Source: CAXBDP01 sp963974465 (GTDB lineage Bacteria; Bacteroidota; Bacteroidia; Cytophagales; Cyclobacteriaceae). From it: 64,000 nucleotides of DNA. This document shows positions 17,647 to 26,357 of this stretch, piece after piece. Under the pieces are notes generated by a model, which worked only from the letters and a program-made list of their open reading frames with translations, ran no database searches and was not told the origin of the DNA. Positions within the stretch are counted from its first letter, which is position 1, and every line of letters begins with the position of its first letter. The DNA lies in assembly GCA_049340005.1 (NCBI GenBank), contig JBMPIY010000005.1; one strand, given 5' to 3'. Both the position numbers and the translations under genes were made by a program.

Positions 17647-18149
17647 TGACTTACACATATAAATATCCTCGACCTGCATTCACGGTTGATGCTGTGGTAA
17701 TAGATTTTTCTGGAGAGAAAGTACTCTTAGTAAAAAGAAAAAACGAACCCTTCCAAAACCAATGGGCATTGCCTGGTGGATTTGTAGAAATGGATGAGCA
17801 AGGAATTGAAGCAGTAAAGCGGGAGGTAAAAGAAGAGTGTAACTTAGATGTGAATCCACTAATCGAAATTGGATGTTTCGATCAAGTAGATCGAGACCCA
17901 CGCGGTAGAGTTATTTCCTTGGCATTTCTTTGTGAAATAGCTAATACAGCGAATCTCGCAAAAGCTGGTTCAGATGCAGCGGAAATTGATTGGTTTCCGT
18001 TTAGCACTTTACCCAAACTTGCTTTCGATCATAGCCGTATTATTGAGCAAGCCTTGGTAAAAGCAAACAAGGAATTGATTTTCCTTAATTATCAAAATTT
18101 ACCAATTCCACTATCCATGAAAAGCGTTGTAAGCAAGAGTAAAAAATAG
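17643..18149 (+). CDS. Nudix hydrolase (ADP-ribose pyrophosphatase-like)
   Basis: A 168-residue Nudix protein. The Nudix box is complete at about residues 44-67: GGFVEMDE, then REVKEECNL, matching GX5EX7REUXEE; Asn sits where the last Gly is common. The N-terminal YKYPRPAFTVDAVVIDF and WALPGGF resemble ADP-ribose pyrophosphatases and the NrtR effector domain. NrtR regulators are longer and carry a C-terminal winged helix, for which there is no room here, so an enzyme is more likely than a repressor. Lying between pncB and pncA with a four-base overlap and a four-base gap, it is plainly part of NAD metabolism, perhaps recycling ADP-ribose. Confidence 0.9.
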   Translation: MMTYTYKYPRPAFTVDAVVIDFSGEKVLLVKRKNEPFQNQWALPGGFVEMDEQGIEAVKREVKEECNLDVNPLIEIGCFDQVDRDPRGRVISLAFLCEIANTANLAKAGSDAAEIDWFPFSTLPKLAFDHSRIIEQALVKANKELIFLNYQNLPIPLSMKSVVSKSKK

Positions 18150-18153
18150 CCCT

Positions 18154-18789
18154 ATGAATGAAAATGAAGCTTTAATAATTGTTGACATTCAAAACGACTT
18201 TTTGCCTGGTGGGGCTTTGGCTGTAAAGGATGGAGATGCAATAATTCCTATAGTAAATCTATTAGCTAAATCTTTCAAACATGTATTTGCTACCCAAGAT
18301 TGGCATCCGGCAAATCATGGGAGTTTCGCGTCTAATCACTCGGGAAAGCAAATTGCTGACTTTATAGATTTATATGGTATTAAGCAAATCCTTTGGCCGG
18401 ACCATTGTGTTCAAGGCACAAGAGGTGCTGAATTTTCACAAGAACTTAAAAGTCAGTATATTCAAAAGGTTTTTGAAAAAGGGACTAACCCCAAAGTGGA
18501 TAGCTATAGCGGGTTTTATGACAATAATAAAATGGAATCCACAGGTTTGTTGGATCACCTGCAAATACTAAAAATTGATACTGTCTATGTGGTGGGGTTG
18601 GCTGCTGATTATTGTGTAAAATTCACGGTATTGGATGCTTTGGAAGCGGGATTGAAAACATATCTTTTTACCGATGCAACAAAAGGCGTGAACCTCTCGG
18701 CCAACGATACTGAACTAGCTTTTGCTGAAATGGAATCAAAAGGAGCCATTCTTATCAATTCAAGAGAATGGCTAGGTTCCAAAAAATAA
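18154..18789 (+). CDS. pncA: Nicotinamidase (PncA)
   Basis: A 211-residue cysteine-hydrolase-fold enzyme that deamidates nicotinamide to nicotinate, feeding PncB. The catalytic aspartate is in IIVDIQNDFLPGG, metal ligands in ATQDWHPANHGSF (D-H-H), the lysine region near FEKGTNPKVDSYSGF, and the nucleophilic cysteine in VGLAADYCVKFT. Length and motif order match bacterial PncA closely. It is the fifth gene of the 14527-19624 run, four bases after the Nudix gene. Confidence 0.96.
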   Translation: MNENEALIIVDIQNDFLPGGALAVKDGDAIIPIVNLLAKSFKHVFATQDWHPANHGSFASNHSGKQIADFIDLYGIKQILWPDHCVQGTRGAEFSQELKSQYIQKVFEKGTNPKVDSYSGFYDNNKMESTGLLDHLQILKIDTVYVVGLAADYCVKFTVLDALEAGLKTYLFTDATKGVNLSANDTELAFAEMESKGAILINSREWLGSKK

Positions 18790-18835
18790 ACTGACTTCTC
18801 TTTAAATAAATGATTTCTCCTTTGAATTAAATAAA

Positions 18836-19624
18836 ATGAAAATATACCAAGTTGATGCTTTTACTGATACTAAATTTAAAGGCAATCCAGCTGCAATTGC
18901 CATAACCCCTCGCCCGATCGAAACTTCTCTTATGAAGTCCATCGCAAGTGAGATGAATTTGAGTGAAACGGCATTTATCGAACCTGTGGATGGCAATACA
19001 TTCAATCTGCGGTGGTTTACTCCCACACATGAAGTTACACTTTGCGGTCATGCAACTTTGGCTTCGGCGCATTTGCTTTTTGAAAAAGAATATGCTGATG
19101 CAAAAGAGCGAATTGAATTTATGACATTGAGCGGCCCTTTGCTAGTGAGCAAAAAGGGCGATATTATATCAATGGATTTTCCTCGTATCCAGACTCAAAA
19201 GGTGGAAATACCACATATTTTACAAGAAGCTTATCCAGGAGTATTTCTCGAAGCATGGGGCTCTGAGCTTGATTTAATCCTTAGAGTAAAGTCTTCCAAA
19301 ATTGTGGCTGATTTCAAGCCAAATTATCATGTGCTTTCGGAGCCTGAGTATAGAGGAATTATCATTACTAGTGAGGGAGACGAAGATGGAATCGATTTCG
19401 TATCAAGGTTTTTTGGCCCGAGAGTAGGTGTGCCTGAAGATCCAGCTACAGGTTCGGCCAATGTCCTTTTAGCTGATTTTTGGCATCGCAAAACGGCTAA
19501 GCTTAAGTTTTCCTCCCGCCAATTGTCCAAGCGAGGTGGTGAGATGACTTTGGAATTAAACGATGAAAGAGTAATTATAGAAGGTAAAGCTATAACTGTA
19601 TTGAAAGCGGAGTTGTATATCTGA
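18836..19624 (+). CDS. PhzF family isomerase
   Basis: A 262-residue protein with the duplicated diaminopimelate-epimerase-like fold of the PhzF family. Landmarks are YQVDAFTDTKFKGNPAAI, LSETAFIEP with the catalytic glutamate, EVTLCGHATLASAHLL and PEDPATGSANVLLADFW. True PhzF isomerises a phenazine precursor, but no other phenazine genes are present, so this is a general family assignment with unknown substrate. The start follows pncA by 46 bp, and a bidirectional terminator closes the unit. Confidence 0.9.
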   Translation: MKIYQVDAFTDTKFKGNPAAIAITPRPIETSLMKSIASEMNLSETAFIEPVDGNTFNLRWFTPTHEVTLCGHATLASAHLLFEKEYADAKERIEFMTLSGPLLVSKKGDIISMDFPRIQTQKVEIPHILQEAYPGVFLEAWGSELDLILRVKSSKIVADFKPNYHVLSEPEYRGIIITSEGDEDGIDFVSRFFGPRVGVPEDPATGSANVLLADFWHRKTAKLKFSSRQLSKRGGEMTLELNDERVIIEGKAITVLKAELYI

Positions 19625-19653
19625 TTTTCAATCTATCAATAGCAGTTCGAAAC

Positions 19654-19687
19654 AAAAAAAAGAGGTGCTAAAAAACACCTCTTTTTC
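19654..19687. terminator. Bidirectional terminator between phzF and gapA
   Basis: The stem AGAGGTG (19661-19667) with CACCTCT (19676-19682) has A residues on the left and T residues on the right extending the helix. It can end transcription on both strands and lies between two convergent genes. Confidence 0.85.
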
Positions 19688-19708
19688 ATTTATATCTATC
19701 ACTAGGAA

Positions 19709-20707
19709 TTACATATTCCCTACTTTTTCAATCAAGTCAGCTGTTCTAGCAGAATAACCAGCTTCATTATCGTACCAGCCTACTACTTTGGCCAAAGTGC
19801 CATTTGCAGAAGTAAGCTCAGAATCAAAAATACATGAATGCTTATTACCGATAATATCAATACTTACTATTGGGTCAGTTTCGTATTTCAGTATGCCTTT
19901 CAATTCATTATCTGCTGCTTTTTTAATTGCGGCATTAATTTGCTCAGCTGTTACTTCTTTTTTCAATACCACCGTGAGGTCAGTCAAAGAACCATCAGGA
20001 ATTGGAACCCTCATAGCGATTCCATCCAATTTGCCTTTAAGGTGTGGCAATACTAGTCCAACAGCCTTCGCAGCTCCAGTAGATGTAGGCACAATAGAAT
20101 AAGCAGCAGCTCTCGCTCTACGCAAATCCTTATGCGGCGCATCCTGCAAATTCTGATCGGCTGTGTAAGCATGCACAGTTGTGATATACCCTTTTTCTAT
20201 ACCAAATGCATCGTCCAACACTTTGGCCATTGGAGCCAAGCAATTGGTAGTACAAGAAGCATTCGAAATGATGGTTTCATCTCCGGTAAGCGTATCGTCA
20301 TTTACACCAAGTACAACGGTAGATAGATTACCTTTTCCCGGTGCTGAGATCACCACTTTGCGTGCGCCGGCTTCAATATGACCGGAAGCACTCACGTCGT
20401 CTACAAATCGACCGGTAGATTCCAATACGATATCTACACCAAGTTTTGCCCAAGGGAGATTTTTTGGATCCCTTTCAGCAGTAATGCCAATAGCTTTACC
20501 GTTTACTACAAGGCTGTTTCCGGATACTTCCACGGTGCCATCGAATCGCCCATGTACAGAGTCGTACTTCAACAAATGCGCTAAGGTGAGCGGATCAGTC
20601 AAATCATTGATGGCAACAACCTCAACATTTTCCTTTTCTAGAAGATATTTGAAAGTAAGTCTTCCAATTCTTCCGAAACCATTAATAGCAACTTTTACCA
20701 TTGACAT
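19709..20707 (-). CDS. gapA: Glyceraldehyde-3-phosphate dehydrogenase, type I
   Basis: A 332-residue glycolytic enzyme oxidising glyceraldehyde 3-phosphate with NAD and phosphate. The NAD fold starts AINGFGRIGRLTFKYL, the active-site Cys lies in SNASCTTNCLAPMAK near residue 150, then THAYTADQNLQD, and the C-terminal GWYDNEAGYSARTADL. Length and all catalytic residues are normal. A strong promoter candidate lies at 20745-20775 and a terminator follows, so it is a single-gene unit divergent from tRNA-Glu. Confidence 0.97.
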   Translation of the reverse strand: MSMVKVAINGFGRIGRLTFKYLLEKENVEVVAINDLTDPLTLAHLLKYDSVHGRFDGTVEVSGNSLVVNGKAIGITAERDPKNLPWAKLGVDIVLESTGRFVDDVSASGHIEAGARKVVISAPGKGNLSTVVLGVNDDTLTGDETIISNASCTTNCLAPMAKVLDDAFGIEKGYITTVHAYTADQNLQDAPHKDLRRARAAAYSIVPTSTGAAKAVGLVLPHLKGKLDGIAMRVPIPDGSLTDLTVVLKKEVTAEQINAAIKKAADNELKGILKYETDPIVSIDIIGNKHSCIFDSELTSANGTLAKVVGWYDNEAGYSARTADLIEKVGNM

Positions 20708-20744
20708 ATTTTTAGAGCTTTTGGAACATTAAAATTTATTGCTG

Positions 20745-20775
20745 CGAAGTTAAAACCAAAGCAATCTAAAACCAA
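20745..20775 (-). promoter_or_regulatory. Bacteroidota-type promoter of gapA
   Basis: On the minus strand, TTGG (complement of 20772-20775), exactly 19 bp, then TAACTTCG (complement of 20745-20752), 38 bp before the gapA start. Confidence 0.55.
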
Positions 20776-20803
20776 TTATTAATCTTTGTAAAGCGCAATG
20801 AAG

Positions 20804-20823
20804 GCGGGAGGCAAAGCGGGAGG
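20804..20823 (+). repeat. Tandem pair of the over-represented 8-mer GCGGGAGG
   Basis: Two copies, at 20804-20811 and 20816-20823, lie in the gapA/tRNA-Glu intergenic gap. They are the only intergenic copies I found among the 20 in the window. See the finding on this motif. Confidence 0.8.
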
Positions 20824-20854
20824 ATAAAATATTTCAAATAATTTTAAAGCAAGG

Positions 20855-20885
20855 TTTGCAATTAAAAAGGCAACGGCTATATTTG
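20855..20885 (+). promoter_or_regulatory. Consensus promoter of tRNA-Glu
   Basis: TTTG at 20855-20858, exactly 19 bp, then TATATTTG at 20878-20885. Both boxes match the Bacteroidota sigma-A consensus perfectly, 18 bp before the mature tRNA. Confidence 0.75.
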
Positions 20886-20903
20886 CACCACCAAAAGCGA
20901 TTT

Positions 20904-20978
20904 GGCCCGTTCGTCTAGGGGTTAGGACGCATCCCTTTCACGGATGAAACAGGGGTTCGATTCCCCTACGGGCTACCA
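20904..20978 (+). tRNA. tRNA-Glu, anticodon TTC, with encoded CCA
   Basis: The acceptor stem GGCCCGT pairs with ACGGGCT (20968-20974). The anticodon stem CATCC/GGATG encloses the loop CTTTCAC with anticodon TTC at 20937-20939. The T arm is AGGGG TTCGATT CCCCT. The discriminator A is at 20975 and CCA at 20976-20978. The 3' end from 20963 is repeated at the right end of the island, so this tRNA is the integration site and stays intact after insertion. Confidence 0.97.
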
Positions 20979-20991
20979 AAAACCCTCTTTA
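20963..20991. repeat. attL core: left 29-bp direct repeat of the island
   Basis: The 29 bases from CCCCTACGGG in the tRNA T arm through to CCCTCTTTA are identical to 45269-45297. The repeat covers the 3' end of tRNA-Glu and the start of its terminator, the classical crossover site for tyrosine-recombinase islands. Confidence 0.93.
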
Positions 20992-21016
20992 TGTAATGTA
21001 GAGAGGGGTTTTTTGT
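20979..21016 (+). terminator. Terminator of tRNA-Glu (island-supplied copy)
   Basis: CCCTCT (20983-20988) pairs with AGAGGG (21002-21007) and is followed by a T run. The equivalent hairpin right of attR (45285-45294 with 45308-45317) has a perfect ten-base stem and is presumably the original chromosomal terminator. Confidence 0.75.
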
Positions 21017-21021
21017 TTTTG

Positions 21022-21044
21022 GTGGATGCTTTCGTGGATGGTTT
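21022..21044 (+). repeat. Left candidate integrase arm-type site
   Basis: A 23-bp stretch containing two copies of GTGGATG separated by four or five bases, with 22 of 23 bases identical to 45133-45155 in the same orientation. It lies about 30 bp inside attL. The placement just inside both ends suggests binding sites for the recombinase N-terminal arm-binding domain. Confidence 0.6.
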
Positions 21045-21802
21045 GCGGTTTATGGACTGTTTTTATTCAATGAAGGTGTGTTGTTTGTTGTGAAATACCT
21101 CAATATAGTAAACCAGCTCATATGATTTCATGCATAAGGTAGAACGCCTTCATACCTTGCAAAACATAACTCAAAATACAACGTTGATTTTTACCTATCA
21201 AACTGATTTTCTCGCTGTGTAAAAAGTGTTTTTTAGGTGAAAAAACACTACCACAAATAATAATATAAAATATAATTGTAATAATTACTTTCAATTTTAG
21301 TTTATTATTTTGTTGTAAAACGTAATAATTAAAGTTATTTTCTAATTTATATTAGTAAGTTTAATTAAATGGCTTTTATTACATCAAATTAAGGTTTTTG
21401 GAACTAAAAGAAAATTTAATTTCCAGCTTCAAATTAGGTAAATTTTAACTAGACTGAAAATTTATACTATAGTTACTAATATATTATAATACCAATAATA
21501 TATTTATTATTATTGACTATTAGTCAAGTAATTTAAAGCTTTAATTAAAATTTTCGTATTTTTTCAGACGGTTTAAGCTTTTATCAATATATGCTATGAG
21601 AATCACAAAAACTGCTTCTAAAATTTTGAAAAATTACTGATTAAGGGAGTCGAAAATTTATCTTTTATTCTAGAATTCGTAAGTAACAAGTTGTACCATT
21701 AAAAATGTGAAGGTAGGAAACAGGCTTAATATAAATAAGTCTTAGATAATATTGACACTGCCTTGAAAAGTATAATAACGGAATTTAGGGATTGTGTGTT
21801 AA
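21045..21802. other. AT-rich non-coding left end of the island
   Basis: About 760 bp, very AT-rich, with no open frame worth calling on either strand and no tRNA-like or CRISPR-like structure. It may hold attachment or regulatory sequence, but I see no specific signal beyond the arm-site repeat to its left. Confidence 0.5.
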
Positions 21803-22339
21803 TTACCCATATTTCTCATTCATTTTTTGAACCCATTCATTTAAATCTTCAATAAAAGTTTTGTAAGTTGATTCTAGAGATATTAAGTACTCGTCCCAAA
21901 ATTCTACTTTGGCCATTACAGAGCTCTTCAATTCTTCTGATAAAAAATGTATGTTAGGACAACTGCTAGCCACTTTTGTAATAAAGTTATTTTTCAATCC
22001 TTCTACGCCATAACCATTTATTTTATCACAATAGTCATTAAGCCACATTAAATCACATTCATCTATTTCTCTAATTTTTAAATACTTAATCCTAAGTTCG
22101 ACTAATCCAGTAAATGAATATTCTGATTCTATAAAACTAGTTCTTAGAAACTTTTGAGCTTTTTTTTCTTGGTTGTTGGAATATTTTTTTATCTCGATTT
22201 CTTCCTTTTTTCTAATTGCCTCTTCTTTCGCAATTTGATTTTTCAACTCTTGATATGGTCTATAGTCTGGGCCACTGATAGGTTCCCTTTTAAAATGACT
22301 ATCAGCGGTGTAGAGCCAGGTTTTTTTAATTGAAGCCAT
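21803..22339 (-). CDS. Hypothetical protein, 178 residues
   Basis: Not recognised. The protein is soluble, highly charged and rich in Glu and Lys. Residues 28-62 form a probable coiled coil (runs such as KEEAIRKKEEIEIKKY). The C-terminal half is helical with aromatic positions (FWDEYLISLESTYKTFIEDL). No signal peptide or membrane segment. It is the last gene on the minus strand before the left end, 694 bp beyond the defence operon, so not obviously part of it. Composition and an uninterrupted frame make it more likely real than chance. Confidence 0.6.
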   Translation of the reverse strand: MASIKKTWLYTADSHFKREPISGPDYRPYQELKNQIAKEEAIRKKEEIEIKKYSNNQEKKAQKFLRTSFIESEYSFTGLVELRIKYLKIREIDECDLMWLNDYCDKINGYGVEGLKNNFITKVASSCPNIHFLSEELKSSVMAKVEFWDEYLISLESTYKTFIEDLNEWVQKMNEKYG

Positions 22340-23033
22340 TTGTTACAACATTTTGGAAGAAATAATTGAAACCCTTAACACTTTACAATATGATTTAGTA
22401 ACAGATTGACCTAAATATAATACCTGTTTTAGATTTCAGCAAGTAGGTATTGTATTGAATATGTTCACGATACTAGCTTAGGTTAAAGGTCAAATTGAAA
22501 TTTGCCTTGGTCCGTTCATTCTTGTTCCCACTCTAAACCTATTTTATTTTCAATAATTGGTTTCATTAACAAGAGAAATTTAGTGATGATGATGACGTTT
22601 AGTACCGTTTAAAATCAGCAGGTACCTTTAGTTAAATCAAGTGGATTTGAGGCAAATATTAAGTTCTTAACTAGGGAGGCCTTAGAATTTATTCGTTAGA
22701 AATCCACCCAAGTCATTGTAGTCATGTTTACCGAAAGGCCTACAGAGGTCTTACAAAATGATGAAGAACCAAGGGTCAGGTGATTCTAAAATTTGAAAGG
22801 ATGCTATGCTAGACGTATATTAAAAGTAGAGTTGAGGTGTAGTTTTTGTAAAGTGCGGCTATAATTTGCTAGACAAGCCACCCAATTACTCGTATTACGG
22901 GGTGGTTTAAGAGGAGCAAGGTGGACTTATGACTCACAGCTAATAACTCCACTAGCCAATCGTCCTTTTTTTCGTTCGGTTTTCAGTTTTGAATGGTAAA
23001 GCTTGACCATGTGTGTGGCTGTTATAAATGGTA
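22340..23033. other. Non-coding stretch downstream of the defence operon
   Basis: 694 bp without a credible gene. A short inverted repeat (CCACCC at 22878-22883 with GGGTGG at 22900-22905) could form a hairpin but lacks a T run on either strand. Nothing else is seen. Confidence 0.5.
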
Positions 23034-25355
23034 TTACCTAAAACCATACTTTTCTACAGTTTTTAAATTAAGTCTCGCAAGAAATTTATTTCTGTCTGTT
23101 AATTCTTTTTTTCCTTCTATCAGATCAGCCATAAAGCGGTACTTATAGACATCTAGTCTTTTATTTTTTTTGTCCCATTGTACAATTCTCTCAATTAGTT
23201 CCATAGTAATTTCAACATCTTCATTTTTTTTACTGATGTCGTCATTAAAAAATTCATCCATATCAAAAAATAACTCGGGGTTAAGTTCAGTAACGACATT
23301 CAAAATATCTTCTCCTTGATTGCGCTCAATCTCAGAAATAGCTCTATTGTTTCTTATTTTGCTGCTCAGGGTAGAAGCCATGTCATACTGATATTGACTA
23401 AGATTTTGAGTTTCTCTTCCCCAACCTTCTATTTTCTTCCAAGTTTTTGTGTGTATAGATCTTAGTCGATTTAACGAGGCTTCGATTTCTGCATTTTGAG
23501 TTTCATCCTCCGTTATTTTTTTTCTTTTTTCGGATGATTTATTTTCTACGTCGGCTTTTAAATTTCCCAAATCAATACCAAAACTCTCACTCTTTATCGC
23601 GGCCCAACATTCTTCTTTTTTCGCCCACTCTCCATACAAGGAACCAGGTGCTTGGCTTTTGATGTAATCTTCAATTCTAGACATTATCTCGTGTAGCTTA
23701 CTCTTGAGAGTATCACTTAAAGATTGTTGTTTCCAAATTTTATATAGATCAATTTTATAATTCATTTTAAAACCTAACCAAGCTAAAGAGTAAGGAACAG
23801 TGATGTAACGCATATCGCCAATAGAATTAGGTTTTACGCCATATACCTTTTCGGCAGTTGAAAATAAAATTGCTTTAGCTATGGCATCTTCAAACCAAAT
23901 ATTATCAGGTTTGAAACTGAAATTATAATTTAAAAATTGGGCGTAATTTTTTTGACTTCCTCTAACAACAATATGAGGCCCTATCGCTAATTTTTTTCCA
24001 TTGTAAACTTCTTCATAAGAGTTAATATATTTAGCTAATGATTCTTTAGTAAACATTTGACTTCTTGGATTTTGTTTGTCAAATAGTTTGCGTTTTGATT
24101 GGGTTATTCCAAATCTTAAACGTTCATTTTTGTACTGCCCCCTTGACCGCTCAAAAAACCAGCGTGTTTGAGTAGTTTCACCAGAAATTGGTGGAGCCCA
24201 AATAGTCCGTGAGAGTTTTTCAATTAAGACGTGATTTTCTTTGTTAGAACTCAAATCAGAGGCTGACACTCTATTTTGCGTATTAGCATATTCTGCAATG
24301 CGACCAACTATTTCAGAAAAATTCTCTCTATTTTTTACAATAGTAAGTTTAACAGGAACAAATACATTACTTATGTCAACTTTGTCTTTTTTCCAAGTGT
24401 GATAAACTGAGGCAGTGGTTTGACCACCATTTACAATTTGAAAATCCTTCACTTGAGCAACAGCTTTACCTTGATTATTTGGCAAATCTGTAATGGTAAC
24501 TTCTTCGGCAGTAGCAGCAATACCATTATTGAAAGCCATAAACATGTGTTGCTCTTTTAAAATAGTGTTACGAATTCCTTTGTTTATTTTACCTGTGAAT
24601 TGCAGAAATGAACGGACATTTTGTTCTAAAAGCCTAGCCCCATATTGTTCATAAATATCTGCTAGTGCAAGACCTGGAATAATTGCAAGCCAAGATTGAT
24701 AATCAGAATTTTCAGTTTCATTCACAATACAGGGAACTTTATACCCTGACTGTTCAAAGTTGATTTCAATAGGTACTCTTGATTTGTCTGAAAGATTGAA
24801 AAGATAGTTTATATCAATCGTTCGATAAAAAACTGTGTACCCTGCAACTGTATCAGAAGTTTTTAAATCAGCTTTTACTTCACCATTAGTAATTAAGAAG
24901 ATATTTACTCGAGTTAGATATTCTTTAACTTCTGGAACATTCGCTAAGGTTTGAGCAAGGTCAAATATTTCTGAACTTTCCTCAATTTCATTTACATAAT
25001 CTTTATAAATCGCATTTCTGAAAAACTTAACAGCTCTATCAATAGTCTTTTCTGCATCTCCTTTTGTAATGCTTTGTATGGAGGAATCACCATTATATAT
25101 GGTAACAAACAAATCAAGTGTTTCATAATTTTCATACAGAGAATAGCCGTTGATTTTATGTTCAACACCTCTTTTGCTAATTTTTTCATCAAAACAAACT
25201 CGATAGTTTTCAGTCTCACCGGCATCTGATAAGAAAGACAATGCTAGTTCTGAAAAAACTTGCTCAGGGTTTGTCCCTTCTTCCTCTGTAATTAAGGTCG
25301 AGTTAATCTCTTCTTGAATGTCTACATAGAACTTTTGTATTTCTTTGTTTTCCAT
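23034..25355 (-). CDS. AIPR family protein (abortive infection phage resistance type)
   Basis: A 773-residue protein whose central third carries the AIPR signature: LLEQNVRSFLQ (residues 242-252), KGIRNTI, FNNGIAAT (275-282), IVNGGQTTASVYHTW (307-321) and EYANTQNRVSASDL (355-368). The family is found in phage-defence loci; its biochemical activity is not settled, though the fold has been linked to nucleic-acid processing. The C-terminal 250 residues are charged and probably helical. It is the last gene of the seven-gene operon, six bases after the DUF4420 gene. In the Mza-type systems I recall, an AIPR protein accompanies the MutL-like and Z1 proteins, which matches this context. Confidence 0.9.
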   Translation of the reverse strand: MENKEIQKFYVDIQEEINSTLITEEEGTNPEQVFSELALSFLSDAGETENYRVCFDEKISKRGVEHKINGYSLYENYETLDLFVTIYNGDSSIQSITKGDAEKTIDRAVKFFRNAIYKDYVNEIEESSEIFDLAQTLANVPEVKEYLTRVNIFLITNGEVKADLKTSDTVAGYTVFYRTIDINYLFNLSDKSRVPIEINFEQSGYKVPCIVNETENSDYQSWLAIIPGLALADIYEQYGARLLEQNVRSFLQFTGKINKGIRNTILKEQHMFMAFNNGIAATAEEVTITDLPNNQGKAVAQVKDFQIVNGGQTTASVYHTWKKDKVDISNVFVPVKLTIVKNRENFSEIVGRIAEYANTQNRVSASDLSSNKENHVLIEKLSRTIWAPPISGETTQTRWFFERSRGQYKNERLRFGITQSKRKLFDKQNPRSQMFTKESLAKYINSYEEVYNGKKLAIGPHIVVRGSQKNYAQFLNYNFSFKPDNIWFEDAIAKAILFSTAEKVYGVKPNSIGDMRYITVPYSLAWLGFKMNYKIDLYKIWKQQSLSDTLKSKLHEIMSRIEDYIKSQAPGSLYGEWAKKEECWAAIKSESFGIDLGNLKADVENKSSEKRKKITEDETQNAEIEASLNRLRSIHTKTWKKIEGWGRETQNLSQYQYDMASTLSSKIRNNRAISEIERNQGEDILNVVTELNPELFFDMDEFFNDDISKKNEDVEITMELIERIVQWDKKNKRLDVYKYRFMADLIEGKKELTDRNKFLARLNLKTVEKYGFR

Positions 25356-25361
25356 AAAATG

Positions 25362-26357
25362 CTACTTTATCTCTTTAAAAAGAGTTTCATGACTAATTCT
25401 CCATTCCTCTGATTCTGATAGAACAATAGAATATCTTACATCTCCAACACCTATAGGAATTAGATTTTCAGTTATTCTTGGGAAATTACCTGAAACCTGA
25501 TAGAGGTTTTCTTGACGAATAGTGTAACCTCTCTCATCGTATAGAGGTTTATGAATATCGTAATATCCCGATTCCAATAACTTTAGCTTAAATAGGTTGG
25601 AAGCCATTGTATTATCATTCAATATTTCAGAAACATCCTCAATTAGTATATTCAATGATTCTCCATTTCCCACTCTTACATCTAGCGAAAGATGAAATAA
25701 AAATATTTTTTCAATGATCGAATCGTCTAACTGTCTTTCACTCGTGATATGAATTTTTTGATGATTATTACCGTGGGTAGTTTTTATTTCTACCGCCCAA
25801 TTAGAATATTGAAAGTCTTGTATAGATTTTTCAGGACCAACCCAAGATTTGAGGCAATAGTTTTTATCAGATGAATTGTTCAAGAAAAAACGTAAAAAAT
25901 AAACCTCTCCATAAAGACCTCTTTGTGCTTCGTCTGATAAACCTTGCTTACCAACTTTTTCAAACAAGGATTGCCATTTAGCTAATCGCTCAAATAATTT
26001 TTCCGCTAAAGTTTCTTCGGTTGTTACATCCGATACTCCAAAAATCAAATCTTCACAAAGGGTTGAGAATATGTTTTTATGTTGTTTATTTAGAAGAAGG
26101 ATTAGTAAAAACTTTTTTGCTTTATATTTTTCATCAGGTATTGTTTCAATCTTGATGTCTTTGAGTTTGTTCCAGTGGGTTTCATTAAACGGGAATGTAG
26201 CACTTATTCTAAATGCGATACACCTTAATTTTTCTGGAGCTTTTAATGCAATAAAAATATCAGGCAACACTTCTGCCGAATACCGCTTATAGAGCAGACC
26301 GAAATGCTTAGAAGTTTCACTTTCTAAACCAATCCAAATATTTTCAATCTTCGTCAT
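25362..26357 (-). CDS. PD-(D/E)XK motif protein (DUF4420 family)
   Basis: A 331-residue protein. Residues 149-195 show a restriction-endonuclease-like active site: GEVYFLRFF with Glu151, Asp181 (SIQDF), and AVEIKTT with Glu190 and Lys192, giving the E...D...ExK pattern. GLYGEVYFL and the following SWVGP fit the DUF4420 / PD-(D/E)XK motif family. It would be the DNA-cleaving subunit of the operon, as no separate restriction enzyme is encoded. The start overlaps the end of the Z1 gene by 14 bases and the stop is six bases before the AIPR gene. Cleavage itself is inferred from motif conservation. Confidence 0.88.
   Translation of the reverse strand: MTKIENIWIGLESETSKHFGLLYKRYSAEVLPDIFIALKAPEKLRCIAFRISATFPFNETHWNKLKDIKIETIPDEKYKAKKFLLILLLNKQHKNIFSTLCEDLIFGVSDVTTEETLAEKLFERLAKWQSLFEKVGKQGLSDEAQRGLYGEVYFLRFFLNNSSDKNYCLKSWVGPEKSIQDFQYSNWAVEIKTTHGNNHQKIHITSERQLDDSIIEKIFLFHLSLDVRVGNGESLNILIEDVSEILNDNTMASNLFKLKLLESGYYDIHKPLYDERGYTIRQENLYQVSGNFPRITENLIPIGVGDVRYSIVLSESEEWRISHETLFKEIK

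Noticed and set aside
17643..18149. NrtR-type transcriptional regulator of NAD genes
   Set aside because: The protein ends shortly after the Nudix domain and lacks the C-terminal winged helix of NrtR.
22877..22906. Hairpin CCACCC/GGGTGG as terminator of the defence operon
   Set aside because: It lies 130-150 bp past the AIPR stop, the loop is 16 bases and no T run follows on the minus strand.
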